Source: Thalassobacillus devorans (GTDB lineage: Bacteria > Bacillota > Bacilli > Bacillales > Halobacillaceae). Taken from it: a stretch of DNA of 64,000 nucleotides. Shown here in pieces: positions 37,022-46,826 of the stretch. The position numbers were made by a program, and so were the translations under genes. Numbering within the stretch: position 1 is the first letter of the stretch; every line of letters begins with the position of its first letter. Location: contig NZ_JAASRY010000001.1 in the NCBI RefSeq assembly GCF_011761345.1, positions 1,178,001 through 1,242,000 of the forward strand. Direction: 5' to 3'. The notes below the pieces were generated by a model. It was not told the origin of the DNA, ran no database searches, and saw nothing but the letters and a program-made list of their open reading frames with translations.

Positions 37022-37660
37022 ATGGCAGGGTTAAGAGAGTCGATCCTTAGAACCTCGCTTGAGTTGTTTGAGCAAAAAGGGTTCCATGGTGTGACAGTCA
37101 ACCAAATTGTAGCAGCCTCTAATACTTCGAAAGGTGGATTCTATCATCATTTCCAATCGAAAGATGAGCTGCTGTTCGTCATTCACGACACATTCATTAC
37201 ATATGTATTGAAAGAAGCGAATGCAGCAAATGAAATCCACAAATCTCCCATCAAGAAGATTCAATCAATCATCAAAGCATTTGTAAAAGTTTTCGACTTA
37301 TACAAACCACACATCTCAGTATTCTACCAGGAAAGCAATTATTTAAAACCTGAATATGAAGAGCAAATCAAACGTAAGCGCGATGCATTCAAGCAGATGG
37401 TCTTTCAAGTGATTGAAGAAGGCCAGGAAACCGGCGACTTCCGAAAAGAATTGCCAATGGAGATCACTGGCATGGCAATCCTCGGGATGGTCAACTGGAT
37501 TTATAAATGGTATACACCTAAAGGGAAATATACCATTGATGAAATCGCAGATGTCTATGTGGATATTATCCTACATGCTTTATTGACTACCAATGTAGTT
37601 TCCGAGGAAAATTTCCAGGCCCACATGCTTGAGCGCCCTTTTTTTACTGAAAAAAAGTAA
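37022..37660 (+). CDS. TetR-family regulator of the acyl-CoA catabolic operon
   Basis: A 212-residue regulator. The N-terminal helix-turn-helix reads [20 protein letters not shown] and [16 protein letters not shown]. The C-terminal ligand domain resembles the acyl-CoA-responsive members. It precedes the seven-gene acyl-CoA operon in the same direction. A TetR-type palindrome lies just after its stop, before the first structural gene, so it is probably the local repressor, released by an acyl-CoA. The effector is inferred. Confidence 0.88.
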   Translation: MAGLRESILRTSLELFEQKGFHGVTVNQIVAASNTSKGGFYHHFQSKDELLFVIHDTFITYVLKEANAANEIHKSPIKKIQSIIKAFVKVFDLYKPHISVFYQESNYLKPEYEEQIKRKRDAFKQMVFQVIEEGQETGDFRKELPMEITGMAILGMVNWIYKWYTPKGKYTIDEIADVYVDIILHALLTTNVVSEENFQAHMLERPFFTEKK

Positions 37661-37688
37661 CCGCTTACATTAATTTTTTGAGCAATAC

Positions 37689-37706
37689 AGACCAACCAGT
37701 CGGTCT
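37689..37706. promoter_or_regulatory. Probable TetR-family operator
   Basis: AGACCAACCAGTCGGTCT is an imperfect inverted repeat, with AGACC / GGTCT outer arms, of the ACC..GGT kind bound by TetR regulators of fatty and branched acyl-CoA genes. It lies 32 bases before the acyl-CoA dehydrogenase start. Confidence 0.65.
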
Positions 37707-37737
37707 CTCAAAAGAATGGATAATAAGGGGGAGCATT

Positions 37738-38880
37738 ATGAACTTTGAATTGACAAAAGAACAGGAAATGACCCGTAAAATGGTACGGGATTTTGCGGAG
37801 AATGTCATTCAGCCACGTGCCATTGATCTGGATGTGAAAGCAGAATTTCCGGAAGATATTTTTAAAGAGATGGGGAAACTTGGTTTGCTTGGCATCCCGT
37901 TCCCGGAAGAATACGGGGGGGTCGGCGGAGATACGATAACCTATGCCTTAGCAGTAGAAGAAATCGGCCGTGTTTGCGGGGGCACCGGACTTAGCTATGC
38001 AGCAGCAGTGTCACTAGGTTCAAGTCCAATCTATTATTTTGGGACAGAAGACCAAAAGCAAGAATATCTGGTTCCTCTTGCCAAAGGCGAAGGGCTGGCA
38101 TCCTTCGGTCTTACCGAACCGAATGCCGGTTCTGATGCAGGTGGTACACAAACACGTGCCAAGCTCGAAGGCGATGAATATGTCATCAACGGGGAAAAGA
38201 GCTGGATTACAAATGCCGGCTATGCGCGCTCCATTACCGTTACGGCTGTTTCTGGAAAGAGAGAGGACGGCAAAAACATCATTTCAGCGTTTATCGTACC
38301 AGCAGATACCCCTGGACTTACGATTAACAGTAACTATGACAAAATGGGGGTACGTGCTTCCAATACTTGTGAAATCATTTTGGAGGATGTCAGGGTTCCA
38401 AAGGAGAATATATTAGGTGACCCTGAAAAAGGCTTCGGTCAGTTTTTATATACCCTCGATGGCGGAAGAATTTCTATAGCTGCCTTGGCCGTGGGGATTG
38501 CTCAGGCATCGCTTGACCGGGCGCTGGCTTATGCCAAAGAACGTAAACAGTTTGGAAAGACAATCTCCAACTTCCAGGCCATTCAGTTCAAACTTGCTGA
38601 TATGGCGATGGAAGTGGAACTTGCCAGGAATATGGTAATGAAGGCAGCATGGTTGAAAGATCAGGGCAAACCGTTCACGAAGGAATCAGCCTATGCAAAG
38701 CTGTTCGCTTCTGAAACCGCTTTCCGTTCTGCGAACCAGGCTATTCAAATTCACGGTGGTTATGGTTATATGCGTGAATATGAAGTAGAGCGTTACCTTC
38801 GTGATGCGAAGCTGTTAGAGATCGGGGAAGGTACTTCAGAAATCCAGCGTCTGGTCATTGCCCGTCAGCTGGGATGCTAA
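37738..38880 (+). CDS. Acyl-CoA dehydrogenase (YngJ-like)
   Basis: A 380-residue FAD enzyme, first of the operon. Signatures are [16 protein letters not shown] and the C-terminal [19 protein letters not shown], then [10 protein letters not shown]. The Glu in IGEGTSEIQ is the catalytic base of short-chain and branched-chain dehydrogenases. True mammalian isovaleryl-CoA dehydrogenase has its base elsewhere, so substrate naming should stay open. In context it most likely forms 3-methylcrotonyl-CoA from isovaleryl-CoA. ATG 37738 behind AAGGGGGAG is the start; the frame from 37678 runs through the operator. Confidence 0.88.
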   Translation: MNFELTKEQEMTRKMVRDFAENVIQPRAIDLDVKAEFPEDIFKEMGKLGLLGIPFPEEYGGVGGDTITYALAVEEIGRVCGGTGLSYAAAVSLGSSPIYYFGTEDQKQEYLVPLAKGEGLASFGLTEPNAGSDAGGTQTRAKLEGDEYVINGEKSWITNAGYARSITVTAVSGKREDGKNIISAFIVPADTPGLTINSNYDKMGVRASNTCEIILEDVRVPKENILGDPEKGFGQFLYTLDGGRISIAALAVGIAQASLDRALAYAKERKQFGKTISNFQAIQFKLADMAMEVELARNMVMKAAWLKDQGKPFTKESAYAKLFASETAFRSANQAIQIHGGYGYMREYEVERYLRDAKLLEIGEGTSEIQRLVIARQLGC

Positions 38881-38901
38881 AAAATTACGAGGAGGAACCG
38901 T

Positions 38902-40542
38902 ATGACTTTATTGAAACAAACTGTCGGAGAAATTTTAGAAGAAAAGGCGCAGGCTCATCCGGATCATGAAGCTTTTGTCTACCCGGAATTGAATCTTCGT
39001 AAAACATATAAAGAATTAGATGAAATGACTGATAGAGCAGCTAAAGGGTTTATGGCTATGGGCATCGAAAAGGGCGAACACGTAGCTATTTGGGCTGACA
39101 ACAAACCGGAATGGCTGATCTCCCAATTTGCGACTGGCAAGATGGGAGCGGTTTTGGTAACAGTCAATACAAATTACCGCGCACAGGAGCTGGAATATCT
39201 GCTAAAACAGTCAGACACGACGACATTGATCCTGACCGAATCCTTCCGCGGGGCATCCTATATCGATATTCTCAAAGAAGTCTGCCCTGAGCTTGAGGTC
39301 TCCGAGAAAGGAGATATTCAGTGTGCGAAACTTCCGAATTTAAAGCGTGTCATTGTCTTGAGCGATAAAGAGTACAACGGTTGCTTTAAATGGCAGGAGT
39401 TAATGGATATGGGGGAAGATGTAGCTGATGAAGCATTGAAGCAGAGAAAATCAATGCTTGCCTATGATGAGGTCATCAATATGCAGTATACCTCTGGAAC
39501 TACCGGTTTTCCGAAGGGAGTTATGCTCACCCATTACAATATCATCAATAATGGAAAACAAGTTGCAGAGGCAATGAAAATGACAAAAGATGACCGTCTT
39601 TGCATTCCGGTACCATTCTTTCATTGTTTCGGCTGTGTGATGAGTACGATTGCCTGTGTAACCCAAGGAGCGACGATGGTTATTTTAGAGCAATTCGACC
39701 CTGAAAAGGTACTGAATGCTGTGGAGAGTGAACAATGTACGGCATTGCATGGGGTACCAACTATGTTCATTGCTGAATTGAACCACCCTCGTTTTGAAAG
39801 CTTTAACACAGAGACGCTTCGTACTGGTATTATGGCGGGATCCTCCTGCCCAATGGAAGTCATGAAGGACGTCATTAATAAAATAGGAGCAGAAGAGATA
39901 ACAATCGCTTATGGGCAGACGGAGTCTTCCCCGGTTATCACGCAGACTCGTACAGATGATACGATCGAACGGCGTGTCAGTACGGTAGGAAAAGCTCACC
40001 CGAATGTTGAAGTGAAAATCGTCGACCCAAGTATGAACCAGGAAGTGGAACGAGGGGTGCCAGGCGAGCTTTGTACACGCGGCTATCTTGTCATGGAAGG
40101 CTATTATAAAAATGAGGAAGCAACCCAGATGGCAATAGATACAGAAGGCTGGCTTCATACTGGGGATATTGGTGTCATGGATGAAGATGGCTATGTGGAA
40201 ATTACCGGCCGAATCAAAGATATGATCATCCGTGGTGGTGAAAACGTCTACCCGCGTGAAATAGAAGAGTTTTTGTATCAGCATCCCGATGTGCTTGATG
40301 TCCAGGTGGTAGGTATCCCGGACAGTAAGTATGGGGAGGAGATCATGGCCTGGATAATCCCGAAAGAAGGAAAGACACTGACGGAACGTAATATCAGGGA
40401 ATTCTGTGAAGGGAAAATATCCAAACATAAAATTCCTCGTTACATCGAATTCACTGACGAGTATCCAATGACAGCAAGTGGGAAAATCCAGAAGTTTAAG
40501 CTGAGAGAAACAGCACTGGAAAAATTACAATCAAAATCTTAA
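38902..40542 (+). CDS. AMP-forming acyl-CoA synthetase (YngI-like)
   Basis: A 546-residue acyl-CoA ligase. The AMP-binding motif is YTSGTTGFPKGVMLTH, followed by AYGQTESSPVIT, TGDIGVMDEDGYVEITGR and the C-terminal lysine loop TASGKIQKFKLRE. It activates a fatty or branched-chain acid to its CoA ester. GAGGAGG precedes ATG 38902. It is the second gene of the operon, equivalent to yngI. The true substrate is not shown by sequence. Confidence 0.9.
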   Translation: MTLLKQTVGEILEEKAQAHPDHEAFVYPELNLRKTYKELDEMTDRAAKGFMAMGIEKGEHVAIWADNKPEWLISQFATGKMGAVLVTVNTNYRAQELEYLLKQSDTTTLILTESFRGASYIDILKEVCPELEVSEKGDIQCAKLPNLKRVIVLSDKEYNGCFKWQELMDMGEDVADEALKQRKSMLAYDEVINMQYTSGTTGFPKGVMLTHYNIINNGKQVAEAMKMTKDDRLCIPVPFFHCFGCVMSTIACVTQGATMVILEQFDPEKVLNAVESEQCTALHGVPTMFIAELNHPRFESFNTETLRTGIMAGSSCPMEVMKDVINKIGAEEITIAYGQTESSPVITQTRTDDTIERRVSTVGKAHPNVEVKIVDPSMNQEVERGVPGELCTRGYLVMEGYYKNEEATQMAIDTEGWLHTGDIGVMDEDGYVEITGRIKDMIIRGGENVYPREIEEFLYQHPDVLDVQVVGIPDSKYGEEIMAWIIPKEGKTLTERNIREFCEGKISKHKIPRYIEFTDEYPMTASGKIQKFKLRETALEKLQSKS

Positions 40543-40559
40543 CTGAAGGAGGAGAGTCC

Positions 40560-41915
40560 GTGTTTCAAAAAGTCCTAATTGCCAATCGTGGTGAAATAGC
40601 TGCTCGCATTATCCGTACATGTAAGAAAATGAATATAGCAACCGTCGCTGTCTACTCAGAAGCGGATGAGCAAGCTACTTATGTAAAAGAAGCAGATGAA
40701 AGTTTTTTGATTGGAAAACCACGTGTGAATGAATCATACCTGAACATTGATAATATTCTGGATGCTGCCAAAGAATCAGGCGCAGAAGCTATTCACCCGG
40801 GATATGGGCTGTTGAGCGAAAATGCCGGGTTTGCTAAAAGATGCAGGGAAGCCGGGTTTGCTTTTATCGGCCCGTCCGAAGAAGTGATGGCGACCATGGG
40901 GGATAAAGTAGCTGCAAGACAAGCGATGAAAGAAGCAGGCGTCCCGATCGTTCCGGGAACCGATCAGGCAGTGACAGATGTTGAGGAAGCGAAAGCGTAC
41001 GCCAATGAATTCGGTTACCCTGTCATGCTGAAAGCAGCCGCAGGGGGAGGCGGCATCGGCATGCAGGCGGTCAATAACGATGCCGAATTGGAAAAAGCAT
41101 TTGAAGGAAACTCCAAACGCGCGGAATCATTCTTCGGAAATGGCACCATGTTCTTAGAAAAGCAGATTTTGAATCCGCGCCATATAGAAATCCAGGTGCT
41201 GGCTGACAGCCATGGAAATGCTGTGCATTTATTCGAACGGGAATGCTCGATCCAGCGGAGGCACCAAAAGGTAGTGGAAGAAGCTCCTTCACCTTTCTTA
41301 TCCGAAGCAACCCGGAAGGACATGGGGGAGACAGCGATTCAGGCGGTTCAGGCATTGCACTACAAAAATGCAGGAACGATTGAATTTTTGGTAGATAGAG
41401 AGGAAAACTTCTACTTTTTGGAAATGAATACCCGGCTGCAGGTCGAACATCCGGTAACCGAAGAAATCACAGGAATCGACCTGGTAGAACAACAGCTGCG
41501 AGTAGCCTTTGGAGAAGCACTGATCTTCCAGCAAAAAGACATAACACGGACAGGTCATGCGATTGAAGTAAGGATTTATGCAGAAGATCCGGTCAGGTTT
41601 TTCCCTTCTCCCGGACAATTGACGAAATTTGAGATTCCAAATGGGGAAGGTATCCGTCACGAACTGGCCGTGACAGGAAATTCGATGGTAACACCTTTCT
41701 ATGATCCGATGATAGCTAAGCTGATTGCCTATGGAGAAGACCGCGAACAGGCGATTTCCCGCATGCAAGAAGCATTGGAAAACTATCAGGTCGAAGGGAT
41801 AAAGACGAATATTCCCATGCTGAAGGATGTCATCGCACATGATAAGTTCAAACAAGGTGCGACAGAGACATCTTTCGTCGAAAAATACTATTTACCAGCA
41901 GTAACGAATAACTGA
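40560..41915 (+). CDS. Biotin carboxylase subunit of an acyl-CoA carboxylase (YngHA-like)
   Basis: A 451-residue biotin carboxylase: ATP-grasp with KAAAGGGGIGMQ glycine loop, RECSIQRRHQKVVEEAPS and EMNTRLQVEHPVTE. It carboxylates biotin on the separate carrier gene that follows. GTG 40560 behind GGAGGAG is the start (FQKVLIANRGEIAARI). In many organisms the alpha subunit of methylcrotonyl-CoA carboxylase is one long protein with the biotin domain fused; here the two are separate, as in B. subtilis yngHA-yngHB. Confidence 0.92.
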   Translation: MFQKVLIANRGEIAARIIRTCKKMNIATVAVYSEADEQATYVKEADESFLIGKPRVNESYLNIDNILDAAKESGAEAIHPGYGLLSENAGFAKRCREAGFAFIGPSEEVMATMGDKVAARQAMKEAGVPIVPGTDQAVTDVEEAKAYANEFGYPVMLKAAAGGGGIGMQAVNNDAELEKAFEGNSKRAESFFGNGTMFLEKQILNPRHIEIQVLADSHGNAVHLFERECSIQRRHQKVVEEAPSPFLSEATRKDMGETAIQAVQALHYKNAGTIEFLVDREENFYFLEMNTRLQVEHPVTEEITGIDLVEQQLRVAFGEALIFQQKDITRTGHAIEVRIYAEDPVRFFPSPGQLTKFEIPNGEGIRHELAVTGNSMVTPFYDPMIAKLIAYGEDREQAISRMQEALENYQVEGIKTNIPMLKDVIAHDKFKQGATETSFVEKYYLPAVTNN

Positions 41916-41928
41916 GGAGGAAGCAGAT

Positions 41929-42141
41929 ATGACAGAGATCAAAGCATCAATGGCAGGAAGTGTATGGAAAGTAGTAGCAGGGCAAGGAGATACCATCAAC
42001 AATGGTCAGGATATTGTCATCCTGGAATCTATGAAAATGGAAATACCGGTTCCTGCAGAAGCAGACGGTACCATCAAGGAATTGAAAGTAAGCGAAGGGG
42101 ACTTCGTCAATGAGGGCGATGTCATCGCAATCATCGAATAA
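41929..42141 (+). CDS. yngHB: Biotin carboxyl carrier protein (YngHB-like)
   Basis: A 70-residue biotinyl domain with the biotin lysine in ESMKMEIPV. It is a free-standing carrier shuttling carboxylate between the carboxylase and the YngE-type transferase. GAGGAGG precedes ATG 41929, and the upstream gene ends 13 bases before. Confidence 0.94.
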   Translation: MTEIKASMAGSVWKVVAGQGDTINNGQDIVILESMKMEIPVPAEADGTIKELKVSEGDFVNEGDVIAIIE

Positions 42142-42156
42142 ATAGGGGCTGTTTGC

Positions 42157-43062
42157 ATGTTACAACTACCGGAAAGCGTCACCATCAAGGAGGTCGGCCC
42201 CAGGGACGGCCTCCAAAATGAAACTAATAAAATAGCAACCGAAGATAAAGTGGCATGGATAGATCAACTGTCTGACACAGGGCTGTCCTATATCGAAATA
42301 TCGTCTTTTGTACACCCGAAATGGATTCCGCAGCTGGCTGATGCCAAAGAAGTCGCACAGGCCATCAAACGGAATCCTGGGATTACCTATGCTGCATTAG
42401 TACCAAACGTTAAAGGACTGGAGCGGGCGATTGAAACGGAAATCGATGAGGTTTCCATTTTCATGTCCAGCAGTGAAACTCACAACAAAAAGAATATCAA
42501 TAAAACGATTGAGGAAACCTTCCCGGTCCTGCAGGAAGTCGTAGATGGAGCTAAACAAGCCGGAAAAACTGTCCGCGGCTATGTATCCACTGTTTTCGGG
42601 TGCCCATACGATGGACATGTACCTGTAGAACAGGTGCTCCGCGTATGTGACCGTTTATTTGAAATGGGGATTGATGAACTTTCGTTAGGAGATACCACTG
42701 GCGTGGCTGATCCGAAACAAGTAGATGCTGTTTTAAATAAAATGAAGCAAAATTTTTCATTTGATCAGATAACCATGCACTTTCATAACACCCGGGGGAT
42801 GGCGTTAGCGAATGTGCTGGTTTCCCTGCAGCATGGGATAACCACGTTTGACGGTGCATTAGGCGGTCTTGGCGGCTGTCCGTATGCGAAAGGAGCATCT
42901 GGTAATCTTGCGACAGATGACCTTGTCCATATGCTGCATCAAATGGGAGTGGAAACCGGGATCCATCAGGACAAACTACACGAGTCAGCTGCATTCATTC
43001 AAAGGAAATTAGGGAAAGAATTGCCGAGTCATCAAATGCAAGTGATGAACCGTTCATCATAA
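42157..43062 (+). CDS. Hydroxymethylglutaryl-CoA lyase (YngG-like)
   Basis: A 301-residue TIM-barrel lyase splitting HMG-CoA into acetyl-CoA and acetoacetate, the last step of leucine breakdown. The metal-binding start is EVGPRDGLQNE, and the active-site cysteine lies in GLGGCPYAKGASGN. It overlaps no neighbour and lies 15 bases after the carrier gene. Confidence 0.94.
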   Translation: MLQLPESVTIKEVGPRDGLQNETNKIATEDKVAWIDQLSDTGLSYIEISSFVHPKWIPQLADAKEVAQAIKRNPGITYAALVPNVKGLERAIETEIDEVSIFMSSSETHNKKNINKTIEETFPVLQEVVDGAKQAGKTVRGYVSTVFGCPYDGHVPVEQVLRVCDRLFEMGIDELSLGDTTGVADPKQVDAVLNKMKQNFSFDQITMHFHNTRGMALANVLVSLQHGITTFDGALGGLGGCPYAKGASGNLATDDLVHMLHQMGVETGIHQDKLHESAAFIQRKLGKELPSHQMQVMNRSS

Positions 43063-43074
43063 GGAGGCTAAGCG

Positions 43075-43857
43075 ATGTGGGAGTTAGTGAAGCTGGATGA
43101 TCCGGCTGATCATGTCAAAAGATTAACGTTAAACCGGCCAGATGCAGCCAATGCTTTATCCAAGCAATTGCTGTATGAAATTAATGAGGCGCTGGCAGAA
43201 GTGGAAAAGCATAAAAACACACGCTGTCTTCTGATTACAGCAAGCGGCGGTAAAGCTTTTTGTGCTGGTGCGGATCTGAAAGAGCGTGCCGGAATGACAG
43301 ATCAGGAAGTGGTTGACACGGTCACCCTGATCGGTGACACGATACATCGGGTGGAACGACTGGATATACCGACGATTGCCGTCATCAATGGAGTAGCTTT
43401 TGGTGGAGGTTTAGAGCTTGCGCTTGCCTGCGATCTCCGGCTTAGTTCAAACAGTGCAAAGATGGGATTGACGGAAACATCGCTCGGGATAATACCGGGA
43501 GCCGGTGGCACACAAAGACTTTCCAGACTTATTGGACTAGGAAAGGCAAAAGAATTGATATTTACCGCAAAACCGATTTCCTGTGAAACGGCACGAGCAA
43601 TCGGTCTTGTAGAATATGCGTATGATCCATCGATATTGCAGGGGGAAGCGTTAGCTATGGCTGAGCGGATCGCCAACAATGCTCCAATTGCTCTTAGACA
43701 GGCAAAAAAGGCTATCCATCAGGGCTTCCAGACAGATATCGAAACGGGGCTCCAAATTGAAAAGATGTGCTACCAGACCACGATACCTACGAAAGATCGC
43801 CTGGAAGGCTTACAAGCTTTCAAGGAAAAAAGAAAGCCTATCTACCGTGGTGAATAG
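43075..43857 (+). CDS. Enoyl-CoA hydratase, likely methylglutaconyl-CoA hydratase (YngF-like)
   Basis: A 260-residue crotonase. Oxyanion-hole stretches are AFCAGADLKERAGM and INGVAFGGGLELALACDLR, with the acidic catalytic region at ETSLGIIPGAGGTQRLSR. In this operon it should hydrate 3-methylglutaconyl-CoA to HMG-CoA. The assignment to that substrate rests on context. AAGGAGG precedes ATG 43075. Confidence 0.92.
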   Translation: MWELVKLDDPADHVKRLTLNRPDAANALSKQLLYEINEALAEVEKHKNTRCLLITASGGKAFCAGADLKERAGMTDQEVVDTVTLIGDTIHRVERLDIPTIAVINGVAFGGGLELALACDLRLSSNSAKMGLTETSLGIIPGAGGTQRLSRLIGLGKAKELIFTAKPISCETARAIGLVEYAYDPSILQGEALAMAERIANNAPIALRQAKKAIHQGFQTDIETGLQIEKMCYQTTIPTKDRLEGLQAFKEKRKPIYRGE

Positions 43858-43875
43858 AACAGGAGGGACAGTTTC

Positions 43876-45405
43876 ATGTCATTAGATAAAACATTGCAAG
43901 AGCGCGTAGAGAAAATTTCCCAAGGGGGAGCAGATAAGTACCATCAAAAAAATAGCGAAAAAGGGAAAATGTTCGTGCGGGAACGACTCTCCCTATTGTT
44001 TGATGAGGGGATGGATATCGAAGAGGCATTCTTTGCCAACTGCATGGACGATTCCTTGCCATCGGATGGGGTGGTCACCGGAATAGGGAAAATCAATGGC
44101 CAGAAAGTATGCGTCATGGCTAATGATTCGACAGTAAAAGCCGGGTCCTGGGGAGCGAGGACTGTGGAGAAGATTATTCGCATTCAGGAAACCGCATTGA
44201 AATTGCAGATTCCGATGCTTTATCTTGTCGATTCTGCAGGTGCCCGGATAACCGATCAAGTAGAAATGTTCCCAGGCAGAAGAGGAGCAGGAAGGATTTT
44301 TCACAATCAGATCAAACTATCCGGTCGTGTCCCGCAAGTTTGTCTGTTGTTTGGTCCATCTGCTGCCGGAGGAGCTTACATACCTGCATTCTGCGATATC
44401 GTCGTCATGGTCGATGGTAATGCGTCGATGTATCTTGGCTCTCCACGAATGGCAGAAAAAGTAATCGGAGAGAAGGTCACGCTGGAGGAAATGGGTGGCG
44501 CACGTATGCATTGTTCTGTTTCCGGCTGCGGGGATGTGCTGGCAAAATCGGAAGAAAAAGCGATTGCTTATGCAAGGGATTATATGAGCTATTTTCCACC
44601 AAATTATACATCCAACCCGCCATCCGCAGAATCTAAGGAACCCGTAGAAAACGATAAGTCCATTCATGATTTAATTCCAGAGAACCAGAATGCTCCATTT
44701 GATATGTATCAGTTTATCGACCGGCTGATCGATGATGGTTCTTTTTGTGAAATCAAGAAAATGTTTGCCCCTGAATTAGTCACCGGTCTGGCAAGAATCG
44801 ACGGAAGACCAGTGGGGATCATCGCTAACCAGCCGAGAGCAAAGGGCGGGGTACTGTTTCCTGACTCTGCGGACAAAGCGGCAAAGTTCATCCAGCTGTG
44901 TGATGCTTTCAATATTCCTTTACTTTTCCTGGCCGACATTCCTGGCTTCATGATCGGCACACGGGTAGAACGGGCAGGTATCATTAGACATGGAGCTAAA
45001 ATGTTATCTGCGATGAGCGAAGCGACCGTACCCAAAATATCTGTTGTCGTAAGGAAAGCCTACGGGGCTGGCTTATATGCCATGGCCGGTCCAGCCTTTG
45101 AACCAGACTGTTGTCTTGCATTACCTAGTGCACAAATAGCTGTCATGGGACCGGAAGCGGCGGTGAATGCTGTTTATGCTAATAAGATCGCTGAGCTTCC
45201 TGAAGAGGACCGCCCGGCTTTCATCAAAGCAAAACATGAGGAATATAAAGAGAATATTGATATTTACCGATTAGCTTCAGAAATGGTAGTGGATGCAATC
45301 GTCCAGCCGGACGAGTTAAGAAAAGAGTTAATCAACCGTTATGATACGTACGTAACAAAAGAGGTTACCTTTACAGAACGGAAGCATGGTGTATATCCTG
45401 TTTAA
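43876..45405 (+). CDS. Acyl-CoA carboxylase carboxyltransferase subunit (YngE-like)
   Basis: A 509-residue carboxyltransferase of the propionyl/methylcrotonyl-CoA type. Features are VDSAGARITDQVEMFPGR, the oxyanion GPSAAGGAYIPAFCD and the C-terminal GFMIGTRVERAGIIRHGAKM. With the biotin carboxylase and carrier it would form a three-part methylcrotonyl-CoA carboxylase. AACAGGAGGG precedes ATG 43876. It is the last gene of the operon. Confidence 0.92.
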   Translation: MSLDKTLQERVEKISQGGADKYHQKNSEKGKMFVRERLSLLFDEGMDIEEAFFANCMDDSLPSDGVVTGIGKINGQKVCVMANDSTVKAGSWGARTVEKIIRIQETALKLQIPMLYLVDSAGARITDQVEMFPGRRGAGRIFHNQIKLSGRVPQVCLLFGPSAAGGAYIPAFCDIVVMVDGNASMYLGSPRMAEKVIGEKVTLEEMGGARMHCSVSGCGDVLAKSEEKAIAYARDYMSYFPPNYTSNPPSAESKEPVENDKSIHDLIPENQNAPFDMYQFIDRLIDDGSFCEIKKMFAPELVTGLARIDGRPVGIIANQPRAKGGVLFPDSADKAAKFIQLCDAFNIPLLFLADIPGFMIGTRVERAGIIRHGAKMLSAMSEATVPKISVVVRKAYGAGLYAMAGPAFEPDCCLALPSAQIAVMGPEAAVNAVYANKIAELPEEDRPAFIKAKHEEYKENIDIYRLASEMVVDAIVQPDELRKELINRYDTYVTKEVTFTERKHGVYPV

Positions 45406-45430
45406 CCAAAACGGTTATTAAACAGTATAA

Positions 45431-45464
45431 AACCGATGTCCTGCATGGACATCGGTTTTTTTAG
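45431..45464 (+). terminator. Terminator of the acyl-CoA catabolic operon
   Basis: Stem AACCGATGTCC / GGACATCGGTT with a five-base loop, then a run of Ts. Confidence 0.93.
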
Positions 45465-45766
45465 CCGGTATGTTCATTTTTATGAAGTGTAGAATCTTTA
45501 ATCGCTTTTTGGCGCGCTTCACTTTGTAATCTGTTTTTATCACGGCTGATTTTTTCGTCACGTTTTAAGCCGGCGAGATACAACTCATCTCTTTTCAATT
45601 GGTATTTTTGTTTTGTTTTCGAAAAGAATTTTGGATAACGGCTGGTATCTTTGGAGTGGGAACCAGCCACTCTTTTTTTACCGGCAAATAAGTTACCTAC
45701 AAAGAATCCTGCAACAACAGAGCCGATGATACCAGCAGTATTTGAGGTCTTGTCTTTTTCCGTCAT
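45461..45766 (-). CDS. hypothetical protein with glycine-rich N-terminus (101 aa)
   Basis: A 101-residue protein with a short hydrophobic glycine-rich N-terminal part (AGIIGSVVAGFFVGNLFAG) and a very basic C-terminal half. Its start overlaps the stop of the upstream DUF948 gene (ATGA), so it is translated with it. The family is unknown. It resembles the small partners found with YtxG/YtxH stress proteins. Confidence 0.65.
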   Translation of the reverse strand: MTEKDKTSNTAGIIGSVVAGFFVGNLFAGKKRVAGSHSKDTSRYPKFFSKTKQKYQLKRDELYLAGLKRDEKISRDKNRLQSEARQKAIKDSTLHKNEHTG

Positions 45767-46212
45767 GCTGATATTTCATCCTTATCAATTTCTTTTAAAG
45801 CTTTGCGTTTTTCTTTGAAATAATAACCTAATGCCAGGGCTCCGTATAAGCCGCCTAAATCTTGTCTTCTTGTCATATCTTTTCCTTCATTTGTATCCTT
45901 TTTCATCGACATTGTGACATCGACAAGGGAAGAGGACAGCTTTCTGGAAGATTCGCCAATATCTCCTAAGATATAGAAGAGCGGGCTTAACGCTGCGATT
46001 TTTTTATTAACATCTGCTAATGTATCATTGCTGTGATTAAGCAACTGACCTGTTTCTTTCATCACATCATCCAATTGGTCCGGAAGCCGTTCTACCGTCT
46101 TATCCACACCGGATAATACTTTCGATAGATTATTAAGGGTACGTGCCAGAAAGATTGATCCTACTAAAAAGGCAATTCCCATTAGTAATACTCCGATTCC
46201 TGTTAAACTCAA
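45763..46212 (-). CDS. DUF948 membrane protein (YtxG-like)
   Basis: A 149-residue DUF948 protein. One N-terminal membrane segment (about 3-23) is followed by a helical coiled-coil region with the usual spacing (VDKTVERLPDQLDDVMKETG). It is the second of two related genes in tandem, 18 bases after the first. The family belongs to the general-stress envelope proteins; no biochemical function is established. Confidence 0.8.
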   Translation of the reverse strand: MSLTGIGVLLMGIAFLVGSIFLARTLNNLSKVLSGVDKTVERLPDQLDDVMKETGQLLNHSNDTLADVNKKIAALSPLFYILGDIGESSRKLSSSLVDVTMSMKKDTNEGKDMTRRQDLGGLYGALALGYYFKEKRKALKEIDKDEISA

Positions 46213-46229
46213 AGTTCATCCCTCGTTTC

Positions 46230-46664
46230 TTAATTATTATAATGTTGTTGAGTCGTATTGCTGGTGCGTTTCCATTTTGCAAAAAGGTTTGTAAGTGCTT
46301 CTCCCCATCTTACCGCTTTGACAATTGAGTCGTTCTGCTTTTTGGTATGATAGGTGAAGTTTGCTGAAGCCTTGTTCAAGCCATGGTTCAGATTGTCGAC
46401 AGAATCACCGACGTTCTGAAACGATTCAAATAATGAATTAGTTGAATCCACTTTATGATGAATATCTTCTGCTAAGTAATTAGATTTGTTGATCAGGTGT
46501 TCTGATTCCTTAGTAATATCCCTCATTTGGGACTCCAGACTTCCTACCGTACCGTCGAGACTTTTCATTGTCTTATTGACACTAATTAATGATTTAACAA
46601 TGAATGCTACAACAAGGGCAAAAGACAAGGCCATGATAAATACTCCAATATATACTAAATCCAT
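46230..46664 (-). CDS. DUF948 membrane protein (YtxG-like)
   Basis: A 144-residue DUF948 protein with an N-terminal membrane segment (about 4-24) and a coiled coil (VGSLESQMRDITKESEHLI). It is the first gene of a three-gene minus-strand unit. GGAGGTGAAGAG precedes the start. Related to the next gene and probably a duplicate. Confidence 0.8.
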   Translation of the reverse strand: MDLVYIGVFIMALSFALVVAFIVKSLISVNKTMKSLDGTVGSLESQMRDITKESEHLINKSNYLAEDIHHKVDSTNSLFESFQNVGDSVDNLNHGLNKASANFTYHTKKQNDSIVKAVRWGEALTNLFAKWKRTSNTTQQHYNN

Positions 46665-46826
46665 CGGCTCTCTTCACCTCCTAAATTACCACTTCCCTGT
46701 ACCTGCCACCGTAAAACGCTTTTCGACAGTAAAGATCAAATATTTTGCAGAGTTAGTAGAAAATGATTAAAGATAAGTGAAAATGGGGTAGAGAAAAAGA
46801 AGGTGCAACTAATGGAGGTGGTAACT

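Noticed and set aside
39685-40428. 247-codon open frame on the minus strand
   Set aside because: It is fully antisense to the acyl-CoA synthetase, has no ribosome site and its composition (many His, Phe, Cys) is that of a shadow frame.
41298-41855. 185-codon open frame on the minus strand
   Set aside because: Antisense shadow of the biotin carboxylase.
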